A DNA stretch of 52,287 nucleotides from Dehalococcoidia bacterium (GCA_030610655.1 JAUWRG010000006.1:1-52287); one strand, 5' to 3'; shown: positions 1 through 9,287, counted from the first letter of the stretch. Numbers and translations: made by a program. The notes: a model not told the origin generated them from the sequence alone.

Positions 1-1
1 C

Positions 2-100
2 GAACAACTTGACCACTTGGTCGGTGCCTCTATCAGCAATACTCGAAAGCAAACACATCTTCTTCGATCCTTTTTCCAAACAGCAGGGTTAGCTCTTTAA
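2..100 (+). CDS. C-terminal tail of an unidentified protein (partial)
   Basis: An open frame enters from the left edge and ends with TAA at 98-100, giving 32 residues ending in RSFFQTAGLAL. I do not recognise the family and there is too little to classify. About 275 AT-rich bases without a convincing gene (101-375) follow, so this could be the last piece of a real gene upstream or a chance frame. Confidence 0.3.
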   Translation, partial: EQLDHLVGASISNTRKQTHLLRSFFQTAGLAL

Positions 101-375
101 AACATCTGGGGGTGTTCCAGTAATTATGCAATAGTCAATAATTTTCAATTAACTACCAATCTCAGCCTATTCAGCAATTCTCAACTTGGGAATACGCTAA
201 TTGTCAACACTTTATAAAAATTGTTCATTAATCTAATGTATATATTGTTGATTAATGGTCGGGTACGAAATATAATAACATCAAGATGATAAGCAATAAA
301 TTGATTTGCAGAGTCATATATATCGAAACTCTGCTGGGACCTTCATAGGTTATTTTTCGCAGGGGGTAAACCAAC

Positions 376-813
376 ATGAAAAGGAAAGAGAAGGTTTTTT
401 CGGAAATCGTTCTGAATAATGTTCGCCGAGAAGGGAGAACCCTTTCAAGATATGCCTGCAAAAGTAACAAAGGGGTGAGAAGATTCCCCCATAGAGAAGA
501 GATACCAGACAGGCAGAATATACGCCCTATCTTTTTTCCTGATACAGATAGGATAATTCATTCTCTCGCCTATTCAAGATATATTGATAAAACTCAAGTG
601 TTTTATCTGTGTGAGAATGACCATATTACACATCGAGTTTTGCATGTCCAATTTGTTTCGAAAATAGGAAGAGTTATTGGGAGATGTTTGAGGCTAAATG
701 AAGACCTGATTGAAGCGATTGCACTAGGTCACGATTTGGGACATGTGCCATACGGCCATGATGGAGAGAGAGTTTTACACAAGATATGTCAACAGAATGA
801 AAGAGAAGATTGA
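376..813 (+). pseudogene. dGTPase-like HD phosphohydrolase, truncated
   Basis: The first ~135 residues match the N-terminal part of deoxyguanosinetriphosphate triphosphohydrolases (dNTP to nucleoside plus triphosphate). Visible are the DRIIHSLAYSRY/KTQVF block, the first metal His in ITHRVLH, and the HD pair in GHDLGH followed by YGHDGE. The ATG at 376 has an AGGGGG ribosome site 8 bases upstream. Family members run about 330-500 residues. Here homology stops near base 785-790, where transposase sequence begins, and the last few codons to 813 are read out of frame through that sequence. The C-terminal part is not seen further downstream in this window, so the gene was cut by an insertion or deletion and is unlikely to be active. 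Confidence 0.75.
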
Positions 814-1535
814 AAAACGCCAGTTGGAAGAGGAAGCTATGGGGCATAAGAAGAGGGGGCGTAAACCGAAGGAACTTACCAAAGTAATGCAAGAGGAGGC
901 AAAGGCTGACGGACACTGATAGCCGTATCATGAAAACAAGGGCGGGGTATATTCAAGGGTACAACGCACAGGCAGTGGTGGAGAGAGGGCAGATAATCAT
1001 TGCGGCCGATGTGACACAGGAAGAGAACGATGTGCATCAATTACACCCAATGACAGAGAAGGCACAGCAAGAACTTAAAGCAGTAGGGATTGAAGAGGGG
1101 ATAAGGAATGAGTTGGCAGATGCCGGATACTGGAGCGAGGATAATATAGTAGGCTCATCACCTACGGACCCTGAGTTTTTGATAGCAACAACGAAGGACT
1201 GGAAACAAAGAAAGGCGATACGTGAGCGAGGGGCACCACGAGGCAGAATACCTGAACAGTTGTCGGTACGTGATCGGATGGAGCGGAAGCTCTTAACGAA
1301 AGGTTGGGGCACTTTGTATAAACTGCGTAGCCAGATGGTTGAGCCGGTATTGGGTCAGATCAAAGCTGTGCGTGATTGTGGCACCTTTATGCGGCGCGGC
1401 CTTAAGGCAGCACAAAGTGAATGGCGACTGATTTGCGCAACGCATAACTTGCTCAAGTTGTTCCGTAATAGCCATGCCCCAAATTCACCCCCTCATGCCC
1501 TCTATACCTCGATATCACCAGCAGGTGCAGGATGA
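789..1535 (+). pseudogene. IS1182-type (DDE) transposase, 5'-truncated and frameshifted
   Basis: Two frames together give the C-terminal half of an IS1182-like transposase. The frame through 839 encodes a basic HKKRGRKPK linker and ends at TGA near 917. The frame through 903-1535 encodes LTDTDSRIMKTR, then YIQGYNAQAVVE, a block typical of this family, and ends with the ICATHNLLKLF block. The switch near 905-917 is a frameshift. The N-terminal half is absent and the element abuts the truncated dGTPase gene. I did not find end repeats. Confidence 0.75.
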
Positions 1536-2262
1536 TAGACACAAAAGAAACACGTCATTAAAGCCTATGATGCAGAAATCGCCGCAAAATTAATCAGGTT
1601 ATCTTTGCGGTGTTAGGTGGAGACCGCCGATTGAGATTATCATTAACAGGTTTGAGCAACAGACTCCTTGTTGATTTTTTCAGTTGTATCGCGTTTGCTC
1701 CCACCCGCCCTTGGGCGGGTGGGGTTATATCACCTTACCCCCTCTCCTCAAGGAGAGGGGGAATAAACATAACTAGGGGGGGCACCCCAATACCTCCACC
1801 AGCTCCCTTATTGTCATTCTGACCCTTCACTTTGTGAAGGGTCAGAATCTCATCCCCTCTCCCTTGAAAGTCGAAGACTCGACTCTGGCGAGGAGAGGTA
1901 AAGCAGAGAGTGAGGGTGATGGCAGAGCTTCCCCTCCCTCTCCTTCCAGGGAAGGATCCCTCCCACCAGGGGGAGGGAGGATTTGCTCCCTTTGCCACCT
2001 CCCTTAGATTGATTCGTCTAGTTCCCTCCCCCGATGAATCGGGGTCAGGACAAGCCTCGCAATGACAAGAATGTAGGGGTGTTCAATTGAACGCTCTTAC
2101 TGGAACGAGCAACCATGTTCGGGACAAGTGTGGCGACAAAGAGAATGAGTCACGCATGAAATTGAGGAAGACCATACTTTTCGCTGAGAAAGTAGCGGTT
2201 CTTACCAAAGAAAAAAGAGGCTTGTGTTGAGAGGTGGGGAATGTCGTGTAGAGCAATCGGTC
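1536..2262. repeat. Gene-free stretch with three strong hairpin repeats
   Basis: No supportable gene lies between the transposase remnant and fabD. Three near-perfect inverted repeats are visible: 11-base arms at 1700-1710/1713-1723, 11-base arms at 1738-1748/1751-1761, and 15-base arms at 1816-1830/1834-1848 (CATTCTGACCC type). Further C/T- and G/A-rich blocks follow to about 2060. Short open frames here read through these repeats and are not believable proteins. The hairpins resemble the dispersed intergenic repeats seen elsewhere in the window (7982, 14071, 47125 and 47458). Confidence 0.6.
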
Positions 2263-3207
2263 CTAAGACTTTATGGGGCTGATAGACCCCGTATCCCCCA
2301 TATTTAAGATCTGAGCATTTTTATCTATCCTTTTGATCAACCCGCTCAAGACCTTGCCAGGACCGACCTCAATGAAGGTGGAAACACCGGCACCCACCAT
2401 GTACTCCACGCTCCTCTGCCACTGAACACAACTGGAGATCTGGTTAATTAGCTCATCTTTAATCTCATCGGCGGTGGTCATGGGCTGGGCAGTGCAATTC
2501 ACCACGATGGGCACGCTGGGGTTTTGAAAGCTAAGCTGTGAGATCGCCTCAGCCATTCCCTCAACGGCGGGCTCCATCAACGAGGAGTGAAAAGCACCAC
2601 TGACCTTGAGGGGTATTGTGTAGCGCGCTCCCATCGCCGTTGCCAGGTCTACGGCACGAACAATGGCCTCCTTGTGACCGCTGAACACGACCTGACCTGG
2701 AGAGTTCAAGTTAGCGATCTGGACACCGGTCTCCTGGCATATCTCTTCCATAGAGATCTCATCGAGACCGATGATAGCAGCCATGCTCCCTGGGGTTCTT
2801 TGCCCCGCCTCATGCATCAGCCTTCCCCTCTCCCTGGTGAGGCGGACCGCATCGGCGAATTCAAGCACGTCGGCGGCAACCAAGGCGCTATACTCTCCAA
2901 GGCTATGCCCGGCCATGAAGGCAGGACTAACTAGCCCTCCAGACGCCTCCGCAGCAGCCCTGAGGCAGGCAACGCTCACTGTAAGAATGGCTGGTTGAGC
3001 ATTAATTGTCTGAGAGAGCTCTTCATCGGGACCCTCAAAACAAAGGCGGGACAAGTGGAAGTCCAGCGCATCGTCCGCTTCCTCGAACGCCGTCCTGGCC
3101 TGGGGGAAGGCATCATATAGACATCGTCCCATGCCTACCCACTGGGAACCCTGCCCGGGGAAGACATAGGCTGTGTTCTGCGTCGAAGGCCATTTCGTTT
3201 GAGTCAA
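2263..3207 (-). CDS. fabD: Malonyl-CoA:ACP transacylase
   Basis: This enzyme moves malonyl from CoA to acyl carrier protein for type II fatty acid synthesis in the cytoplasm. The 314-residue length is normal. Visible motifs are GQGSQWVGMG (about 18-27), the nucleophile elbow GHSLGEY with Ser102, RERGRLM around 125-131, and catalytic His207 in GAFHSSL. The start is TTG, with AAGGAG seven bases upstream. It follows rpmF by 20 bases on the same strand. In many bacteria yceD-rpmF leads into plsX-fabH-fabD; here plsX and fabH are missing from the run. Confidence 0.95.
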   Translation of the reverse strand: MTQTKWPSTQNTAYVFPGQGSQWVGMGRCLYDAFPQARTAFEEADDALDFHLSRLCFEGPDEELSQTINAQPAILTVSVACLRAAAEASGGLVSPAFMAGHSLGEYSALVAADVLEFADAVRLTRERGRLMHEAGQRTPGSMAAIIGLDEISMEEICQETGVQIANLNSPGQVVFSGHKEAIVRAVDLATAMGARYTIPLKVSGAFHSSLMEPAVEGMAEAISQLSFQNPSVPIVVNCTAQPMTTADEIKDELINQISSCVQWQRSVEYMVGAGVSTFIEVGPGKVLSGLIKRIDKNAQILNMGDTGSISPIKS

Positions 3208-3227
3208 ATGGCCGCTCCTTGTTTAGT

Positions 3228-3419
3228 CTATGCCCTTTTCTTTGATTTTAATTCGATAGCTTGCCTACCTGCGTAAGTTCCGCAGATAAGGCAAACGTGA
3301 TGAGCAAGCTTGGGACTATGACATTGAGGGCAATAATCGATAGCAGGCACAGTCACAGCGCTGTGAGAGCGTCTGTTTCCCCGACGGGACTTGGTAGTCT
3401 TCTTTTTAGGAACCGCCAT
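3228..3419 (-). CDS. rpmF: 50S ribosomal protein L32
   Basis: This 63-residue protein begins MAVPKKKTTKSRRG, the standard L32 start, and carries two zinc-binding CxxC pairs (CPQC and CLIC). A longer upstream frame exists but its extra 30 residues overlap the yceD-like gene and do not look like L32, so the ATG at 3417-3419 is chosen. It lies four bases after the upstream stop, the usual yceD-rpmF coupling. Confidence 0.95.
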   Translation of the reverse strand: MAVPKKKTTKSRRGNRRSHSAVTVPAIDYCPQCHSPKLAHHVCLICGTYAGRQAIELKSKKRA

Positions 3420-3423
3420 ATCT

Positions 3424-3894
3424 CTACTGTCCTTCTTTATCAGAAACCAGCATCGCAAGCTGAGCAAGCCTCGGGTCAATTTCTCTTGGTGGACAATCGC
3501 ACGGGCCAAGATTAAGGTTGTGACCGCACGACGGGCATAGTCCAGCGCAATCCTCGCGACAAATGGGTTTCATAGGTGTAGCAAGAAGTAGGTGCTGGCG
3601 CACCGCCTCACTAAGGTCGATCTCCTGGTTCCCATTGATAATGAAAGCACGCTCATCAGCTTGAGCTGAGTACTCTTCTTCGATCTGAAGGGTCAATGGT
3701 TGTTCGAGGGGGACGAGGCATCGACTGCAAACCGCCTTGAATGTTGTCTCGATGGTGCCTCTAACGAAGATCCCCTTATCAGTGCGGAGTAAGGTGACAT
3801 CCCCGGAGATTGGCGATTTCGCAGTCTCGCGGAACCCGTAACGCCAGGTTGCCCCTATAGGTTCCTTAACAAGCTGCGATACATCAATTATCAT
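3424..3894 (-). CDS. DUF177/YceD-family protein linked to 23S rRNA and L32
   Basis: The 156-residue protein matches the YceD/DUF177 family, implicated in large-subunit rRNA accumulation and nearly always placed before rpmF. Visible are the central CSRCL motif, the acidic EEEYSAQ stretch and a C-terminal zinc-type set CREDCAGLCPSCG followed by CDC. The stop lies just upstream of the rpmF start, which supports a two-gene unit. The exact biochemical role is not known from sequence. Confidence 0.85.
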   Translation of the reverse strand: MIIDVSQLVKEPIGATWRYGFRETAKSPISGDVTLLRTDKGIFVRGTIETTFKAVCSRCLVPLEQPLTLQIEEEYSAQADERAFIINGNQEIDLSEAVRQHLLLATPMKPICREDCAGLCPSCGHNLNLGPCDCPPREIDPRLAQLAMLVSDKEGQ

Positions 3895-3946
3895 CGGTAG
3901 CTCTTACGCAAAGATGGGTCATTATAAATACAAATGTTGCTTTCTG

Positions 3947-5098
3947 TCAAGTACGCGTGCTCGCACCTAATACCTGGCGGGCAATTGTCATCCTCTGCAT
4001 TTCTGAGGTTCCCTCATAAAGTTCGGTTATTCTCTGGTCACGATAATACCGTTCCACGGCAAAATCCTTAACATAGCCATAACCACCAAAAATCTGAACC
4101 GCCTTGTGGCAAACCCTATGAGATGCCTCACTGGCGAAGAGTTTTGCCATAGCCGATTCCTTAAGGGAGGCACGTCCTTCTTGCTGCATTAGCCAGGCAA
4201 CCCTGTAGGTCAGTAGCCGAGCGGCATCGATGTCCGTGGCCATATCAGCTATCATCCATTGAATCGCTTGCATTTGAGCGAGTTCCGTACCAAATTGCTT
4301 TCTTTCCTTAGCATAGGCAACGGCGGCATCAAAAGCTGCTTGGGCTATACCCACAGCCTGGGCAGCTATGGTGACTCGGCTGGCATCTATGGCTTCCAGC
4401 GCCACTCTAAACCCCCTTCCCTCTTCGCCTACCATATTAGTGAGGGGTATTTTACAATCCTCAAAAATCAGCTCTGTCGCTGAAGCAGGGTGCAGCCCCA
4501 TCTTTTTTTCTATCTTGCCTATAGAGAAGCCGGGAGTGCCCTTGTCCACCACAAAAGCGCTAATGCCTCGGTATCCTAGCGATTTATCCTTGGTAGCAAA
4601 GGTGGTAACAAAATCAGCTTCAGCACCGTTGCTTATGAAAATCTTAGTGCCATCGAGAACGAAGTAATCACCTTCTTCGGCGTATTTTGTTTCGAGAGCG
4701 GCAACATCACTGCCAGCCATTGCCTCAGTTAACCCAAAGGCAACCGTGGCTCCTTTAGTTACGCGAGGAATGTAGTGACTTTTTTGCTGCTCAGAACCGT
4801 GCATAGTAATGGGATACATACCCAAGCCAAGGCTGCATAGGTATGAGACACTTAAGCCAGCGGAAGCACGAGCAATCTCCTCGCAGGCTATGACAAATGC
4901 TACCTCATCCAGGGTTCCACCATATTCTTCAGGAAATCCAACGCTATACAGTCCAGCATCAGCCATCTTTTTGATAGTCTCGTGTGGGAATTCCCCGGTC
5001 TCATCCCATTCAGCAGCGTAGGGTTCGATTTCTTTGGTACAAAAATCGCGCACCATTGTTTGGAACATCTTTTGTTCTTCAGTCAGTTCGAAATCCAT
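3947..5098 (-). CDS. Acyl-CoA dehydrogenase
   Basis: A 383-residue FAD-dependent acyl-CoA dehydrogenase, oxidising acyl-CoA to 2-enoyl-CoA and passing electrons to ETF. It shows the N-terminal helical domain (FELTEEQKMFQTMVRDF), the FAD-contact block FGLTEAMAGSD, the middle beta domain, and the C-terminal YGYVKDFAVERYYRD and ITELYEGTSEMQR blocks, which include the usual catalytic Glu position. The ATG at 5098 is preferred over a start 18 codons upstream because GGGAGG stands just before it and homology begins there. Substrate chain length cannot be read from sequence. It lies 52 bases before the yceD-like gene on the same strand. Confidence 0.93.
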   Translation of the reverse strand: MDFELTEEQKMFQTMVRDFCTKEIEPYAAEWDETGEFPHETIKKMADAGLYSVGFPEEYGGTLDEVAFVIACEEIARASAGLSVSYLCSLGLGMYPITMHGSEQQKSHYIPRVTKGATVAFGLTEAMAGSDVAALETKYAEEGDYFVLDGTKIFISNGAEADFVTTFATKDKSLGYRGISAFVVDKGTPGFSIGKIEKKMGLHPASATELIFEDCKIPLTNMVGEEGRGFRVALEAIDASRVTIAAQAVGIAQAAFDAAVAYAKERKQFGTELAQMQAIQWMIADMATDIDAARLLTYRVAWLMQQEGRASLKESAMAKLFASEASHRVCHKAVQIFGGYGYVKDFAVERYYRDQRITELYEGTSEMQRMTIARQVLGASTRT

Positions 5099-5281
5099 TC
5101 TTTGAACCTCCCTTTTCGTTCTGCAACCATTGAGTTGCTTCCTAGGTGCCAAAAACTTTAGCTAATATGCTACTTCTGTCCTTCTCCTTTCTGTTCCGAA
5201 ATTGCGTGAGGAGGAACTACGGAAGACATTTTAGCAAGAATGGTGGGAAAATGTAAGCACTTGTACTCGCCGGTTCTGGTG

Positions 5282-6748
5282 ATGTCTCAGACTTCCTGTA
5301 AAAACAGATATGGCGTAAGATACCTCCAGAAGAAATAATCAGGGCCCAAGAGGCCCAGAAAGGAGGACTTATGCCATGAAGAGAATACTACCATCAAGGA
5401 GGATGAGGCAAGAGATCGAGGAAGTACTTTCTGGATGGGAGGAAGCAGGTCACCCACTGGATAACTTCGTCAGGTTGGGAGCCAGATACATGCTTCAGGT
5501 AGCTTTAGAGCAGGGGGTGGAAGAGTTCCTGGGCAGGGCTCATTACCGGCGCGGTTCCCGCAGGCAGAAGGGGTGGCGCAATGGTTATGAGCCAGGAAGG
5601 GTAAAGACCGCTGATGGGCTATTGGAGGTGGCTTTACCCCAGACGAGAGCCATAGAGGAACCTTTTCACTCACAACTAACCCAGGGTTTGCGAAAGGGCT
5701 CCGATGTCTTAGGGCAAATGGTGACTGAGATGTATGTAAGAGGGCTTTCCACCAGGGATGTAGAGAACATGTTTATCGAGACTCTTGGGCAGCGGATACT
5801 CTCGAGAAGCAGCGTGAGCAGTCCTTCTTAGAAGGACCCACCGCCTTCAGCAGGACTTCGATACCTGGAGGAGGAGGGATCTATCAGGGTTCAAGGTGCT
5901 CTACCTCTTTCTGGATGCTGTTTACCTGGCATTGCGTCAGGGGACACGTGAGAAGGAAGGAGGGCTGTGCGCCTACACCATCCTGGAGAATGGCAAGAAG
6001 GTGCTCCTGCACCTGGCTTTAGGCAGCAGAGAGTCCTACGATGCCTGGACCTGTTTCCTTCATGATATGACAGCTAGGGGACTTGAGGAGCCTCTCTTGG
6101 TAGTATCCGATAAGCATAAGGGACTGAAAAAGGCAGTTAGGGAGGTATTCCCCCATGCCCTAAAACAGCCTTGTCTAGCGCACAAGATGAGGAATATTCT
6201 CTCAAAGCTGCCCAAGAAGGCTGAGAAGGAGTTGAAGGAACTCGTGCACCAGGTCCTTCCGCAGATCGAAGATTCTTTGAAAGGACGCCTCAAGCTACGA
6301 GGAAGGTCTGAGACTGGGGCAGGGGCTTATCGCCCGTTTCAGGGATCGCTATCCCTCAGCTATGGAATGCTTGGAAGAAGATTTGGAGGAATGTCTTACC
6401 TATCTGAAATTCCCGGAGGCTCACTGGATCGAAGATTGTTTGAAAGGTGATTCGTACCAGTAATCTTCTGGCGCGGACGTTCGAAGAGGGAAGATGCAGG
6501 ACCAAGGTGATTCCTCGTTTCCCTACCGAGAGCTCTGCCCTGAGATTACTCTATGCGACTTTGATAACCGCCTCTCAAAGCTGGAGGGGTATCAGGATGA
6601 CCCCGGACATCTGGTGGGAGTTGGAGTTGCTGAGACGAGAGGTCTTTGGGGAACAGAGCCAAAAGATTGAGAAAGAGTTGGTGGCAGTGTAGAATGCTTA
6701 GCAACGGAGGTATCCAAGCCAGGAGCTTTTACAGGAGAATTGGGACAT
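5282..6748 (+). mobile_element. Decayed IS256-family insertion sequence
   Basis: The element is bounded by imperfect inverted repeats: 5282-5305 and 6725-6748 share ATGTC, CCTGTAAAA and flanking matches in opposite orientation. It contains the broken mutator-type transposase described separately. The length (~1.47 kb) is normal for IS256 relatives. No 8-9 base target duplication is evident in the flanks (CTGGTG left, TACCCA right), so the insertion is old or the flanks have changed. Confidence 0.75.
5376..6692 (+). pseudogene. IS256/mutator-type transposase, several frameshifts
   Basis: Three or more frames must be joined to rebuild one transposase. 5376-~5800 encodes the N-terminal part (RRQKGWRNGYEPGRVKT, TEMYVRGLSTRDVE). 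5896-~6290 encodes the catalytic core with FLDAVYLALRQG, VVSDKHKGLKKAVREVFP and the C-L-AHKMRN block. A third frame around 6290-6450 carries ARFRDRYPSAMECLEEDL, and 6447-6692 encodes the C-terminal NLLARTFEEGRCRTKVIPRF and WRGIRMTPD blocks. The first Asp lies in FLDAVY and the second in VSDKHKG. With these breaks and an internal stop it cannot make a full protein. Confidence 0.88.
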
Positions 6749-6908
6749 TACCCAAAGCCATCTGTTGAACATTTCACCAATTGTCTGACAGAAAACTCAT
6801 GTTGTCACTGCCAACGGGCGCCAAGCGTTATGTTATACTTACTTTTGAGGTTAGAGACGAGCAAATTATGTACCTGCACCGGAATAACATTGTCTAAATA
6901 TAAGCTGG

Positions 6909-7949
6909 GTGAGTTCTATGGAAGACCCTAGGATCAAAGAAGCGCTACTCTACGAAGAACTCGCGGATGGTAAAGTCAAATGCAATACCTGTGAAAGGCA
7001 TTGTAAAGTAGGTTTGGATGAGCTGGGATTCTGCAAAACAAGGAAAAATATAGATGGCAAACTTCACACCCTGGTCTATGGCGACCTAACCTCTCTGAGC
7101 CCCAATCCCATAGAGAAGAAGCCACTTTTCCATTTCTGGCCTGGTAGCAAAGCACTAACGACTGGGACCTGGTCTTGCAACTTCGATTGCCCTTGGTGTC
7201 AGAATGAAGACATAAGTAAACATCCAGAGAAGGTTGGGAAGGGTCGATATGTAAGCCCGGAGGATTTTGTATGGGCAGTAAAGCAATACAGTCTTCAAGG
7301 CACGTCTATTTCATTTAATGAGCCAACACTGCTGTTTGAATACTCCTTAGACGTATTTGATCTGGCAAAGCAGGAAGGCTTTTATAATACCTATATAACG
7401 AACGGTTACATGAGTACTGAAGCTCTGAAGTTATTGATAGAGCATGGACTGGATGCGATGAATATTGACATAAAGGGTGATAAAGAGGCCGTTAGGCGGT
7501 ATTGCAAGGCAGATGTTGACAAGGTTTGGAATAACGCCAAGCTGGCAAAAGAGAACAATGTTTGGATTGAAATCACAACCCTGGTCATACCAAGTGTTAA
7601 TGATGATGAGGAGTGTCTAAGGGGTATTGCCAGTAGGATTAGGGATGAGTTGGGGGAGGGCACACCGTGGCATTTATCGCGGTACTATCCTGCATATAGG
7701 TTTACCGTGCCAGCAACACCTATAAGTAGTTTAGAAGAGGCTTTTAGAATTGGGAAGGAGGAAGGCTTGCAGTATGTTTACGCTGGCAATGTGCCTGGCC
7801 ATGCCTATGAGAATACCTATTGTCCATTTTGTAATGAACTTCTAATCGAGCGCTATGTATTTGACATAACAAAATACCGGATTACTTCAGAGGGGAAATG
7901 TCCAAGCTGCAAAGAAGCGATTCCTATAATTGGTGAATTCTGGCGATAA
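6909..7949 (+). CDS. amrS: AmrS-type (AmmeMemoRadiSam system) radical SAM protein
   Basis: This 346-residue protein belongs to the radical SAM family related to pyruvate-formate-lyase activating enzymes and annotated as AmmeMemoRadiSam. The 4Fe-4S motif is C90-C94-C97 in SCNFDCPWCQN. An N-terminal Cys set (C25, C28, C32, C42) and a C-terminal pair of CPFC and CPSC motifs suggest extra metal sites. The reaction is not established for most members, and no AMMECR1 or Memo partner gene is visible here. The start is GTG at 6909 or ATG at 6918; GGGTGAG just before the ATG slightly favours 6918. A stretch near 7608-7655 is repeated in the remnant at 8230. Confidence 0.88.
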   Translation: MSSMEDPRIKEALLYEELADGKVKCNTCERHCKVGLDELGFCKTRKNIDGKLHTLVYGDLTSLSPNPIEKKPLFHFWPGSKALTTGTWSCNFDCPWCQNEDISKHPEKVGKGRYVSPEDFVWAVKQYSLQGTSISFNEPTLLFEYSLDVFDLAKQEGFYNTYITNGYMSTEALKLLIEHGLDAMNIDIKGDKEAVRRYCKADVDKVWNNAKLAKENNVWIEITTLVIPSVNDDEECLRGIASRIRDELGEGTPWHLSRYYPAYRFTVPATPISSLEEAFRIGKEEGLQYVYAGNVPGHAYENTYCPFCNELLIERYVFDITKYRITSEGKCPSCKEAIPIIGEFWR

Positions 7950-7981
7950 CAAGTATGTGCCGTAGTACATAAATCATTCAA

Positions 7982-8152
7982 TCCGAAAATATATTTATTC
8001 CGTTCGCCCCGAGCCTGGGCCGTATGACGGCTCCGAACAAAGTATCGTCCGATTTATCGGACTCTCGCAAAGCGGAGGAGTCCGTAAGACGGACCGACCT
8101 GTCGGCCTCGGAGGGCCGTTCATGGTTCGACAAGCTCACCACGAACGGTATC
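7982..8152 (+). repeat. Intergenic repeat element, copy 1 (inverted relative to 51532-51655)
   Basis: The 280 bases between the AmrS gene and the next frame contain no gene. From about 7982 the sequence (CGAAAATATATTTATTCCG, then GTTCGCC) matches the reverse complement of 51655 downwards. The far end (GGTTCGACAAG and CTCACCACGAACGG) matches the other end of that copy. The centre differs: here it contains the 39-base hairpin at 8046-8084 that recurs at 47361. This looks like a dispersed non-coding element with conserved ends and variable middle. Confidence 0.65.
8046..8084 (+). repeat. 39-base hairpin repeat, copy 1
   Basis: This 39-base segment, with arms around CGGACTC and GAGTCCG, recurs at 47361-47399 with a single mismatch. 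It is nested inside the larger repeat at 7982-8152. Confidence 0.8.
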
Positions 8153-8229
8153 TAGCACATGCTATTCTCATGATTTATTGATGGGTAAACGCCCGTGGTA
8201 GTTTACTCTTTGTTATATTATTGAATTAA

Positions 8230-8538
8230 ATGGCTGGAAAAGTTTGCAAATGGTATGAAGTTTGCCCCACGAAAAGATTCTATGAGGACGGCAAACTGGA
8301 AGGGAGGTGGGTTGAGGAGTGCCTGAGGGGTATTGCCAGCAGAATGAGAGATGAATTGGAGCAGAGGGGCGCCACATTAGCTACAGAAATTCCCTTCATC
8401 TTCGAACCCGCAGTTAGGACATTTTACCTGTATCACTCCTCCATATGTTCTAGCTTGTCGATGTCTGTAATCAACCATCTGAGCATATCATATTCATCAA
8501 GTTTGGTATCTTTGTTGCCGACATCTTTTCGAATTTGA
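8230..8538 (+). pseudogene. Chimeric remnant: small Cys-containing protein N-terminus joined to an AmrS-like segment
   Basis: The open frame starts MAGKVCKWYEVCPTKRFYEDGKLEGRW in two contiguous parts, resembling the start of a small conserved protein with a CKWYxVCPxKRFYE signature. At residue ~29 it switches abruptly to EECLRGIASRMRDEL, which nearly repeats residues of the AmrS-type protein encoded at 7608-7655. The next residues (ATEIPFIFE) may correspond to an AmrS C-terminus. From about 8433 the frame runs antisense through the 3' end of the gene on the other strand and means nothing. It is best read as a recombination scar. Confidence 0.55.
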
Positions 8539-8939
8539 AGGAGGAGTTTACCCCATAGTTTCATGTACGTTACTCCCCTCTGCTCCGTATTTTCGTTTGC
8601 ATCAAATTTGGAAGCATACACCCAACATGCATTGTGTGCTTGAACTACGTTATCGGACCCGAATAAAACAAGGTTTAATCTGTTCTTTTGGAATTTGGCC
8701 AAGTCCTTCATTATCTCTTCAACCGCGTTAGATGGACCTTCTTTGCGGTTTATGTTGGCCAACACACTAATAAACGGTAATAGAATCTTACTGTAAGTTT
8801 TCCTTCGTTCATCGTTGAGCTTTTGCTGTATGGCGCGTGATTCCTCAAACTTAGATCTAACAAACCAACCAACCACTGAACCGATTCCGGCTACAAGCAA
8901 AAGTAGTAAAGGTACTAAGATGTCCTGAAACCAGTCCAT
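8433..8939 (-). CDS. Hypothetical membrane-anchored protein
   Basis: A 168-residue protein with one N-terminal membrane segment (ILVPLLLLLVAGIGSVVGWFV, residues ~7-27 with short flanks) and a charged, helical remainder facing one side. I do not recognise the family. It sits on the same strand downstream of the restriction-modification gene and the 74-residue gene, 84 bases after the latter. Proteins with this layout occur in accessory regions, but no function can be assigned. Confidence 0.55.
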   Translation of the reverse strand: MDWFQDILVPLLLLLVAGIGSVVGWFVRSKFEESRAIQQKLNDERRKTYSKILLPFISVLANINRKEGPSNAVEEIMKDLAKFQKNRLNLVLFGSDNVVQAHNACWVYASKFDANENTEQRGVTYMKLWGKLLLQIRKDVGNKDTKLDEYDMLRWLITDIDKLEHMEE

Positions 8940-9023
8940 ATTGCTTCCCTCACTCTATTGAATTCTCTGGAATCAGCTCGCCCATCTCTGCCATGAGCCG
9001 TATGATTTCCCTAAGAACGTCAG

Positions 9024-9248
9024 TTATAAAACAACACCTGCATCAGCTAGTTGGTCAGCTATACGTAGATTGTTAGCTACGATTACGTCTATGGTTTTTC
9101 TGGAAAGAAGGAGATAAAGAGCCATAGTTTGTTCACTAGCAGACATCGTAGTCTTACCTTGTGCTACAAGCTGAAGCTCCTCCAAGATTTCGGTATCGCT
9201 AGCCTGAACTGCTTTTGTTAGCCCTTCCCGGTTTAAACCAATGTACAC
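9024..9248 (-). CDS. Hypothetical 74-residue protein next to the R-M gene
   Basis: A small, helix-rich acidic protein (TEILEELQLVAQGKTTMSA in the middle) ending in ADQLADAGVVL. The start ATG is preceded by AAGGAGGATGAAG. It lies 39 bases downstream of the restriction-modification gene on the same strand, so it is probably co-transcribed. The family is unknown to me. Confidence 0.5.
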   Translation of the reverse strand: MYIGLNREGLTKAVQASDTEILEELQLVAQGKTTMSASEQTMALYLLLSRKTIDVIVANNLRIADQLADAGVVL

Positions 9249-9287
9249 TTCATCCTCCTTTAGCCAATTACTATTCGCTTCACGCCT

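Noticed and set aside
1610-1822. Plus-strand open frame of 70 codons
   Set aside because: It spans two hairpin repeats and has proline- and serine-rich low-complexity translation typical of repeat DNA.
5270-6760. Target-site duplication flanking the IS256-type element
   Set aside because: The bases outside the two end repeats do not match in any 8-9 base window.
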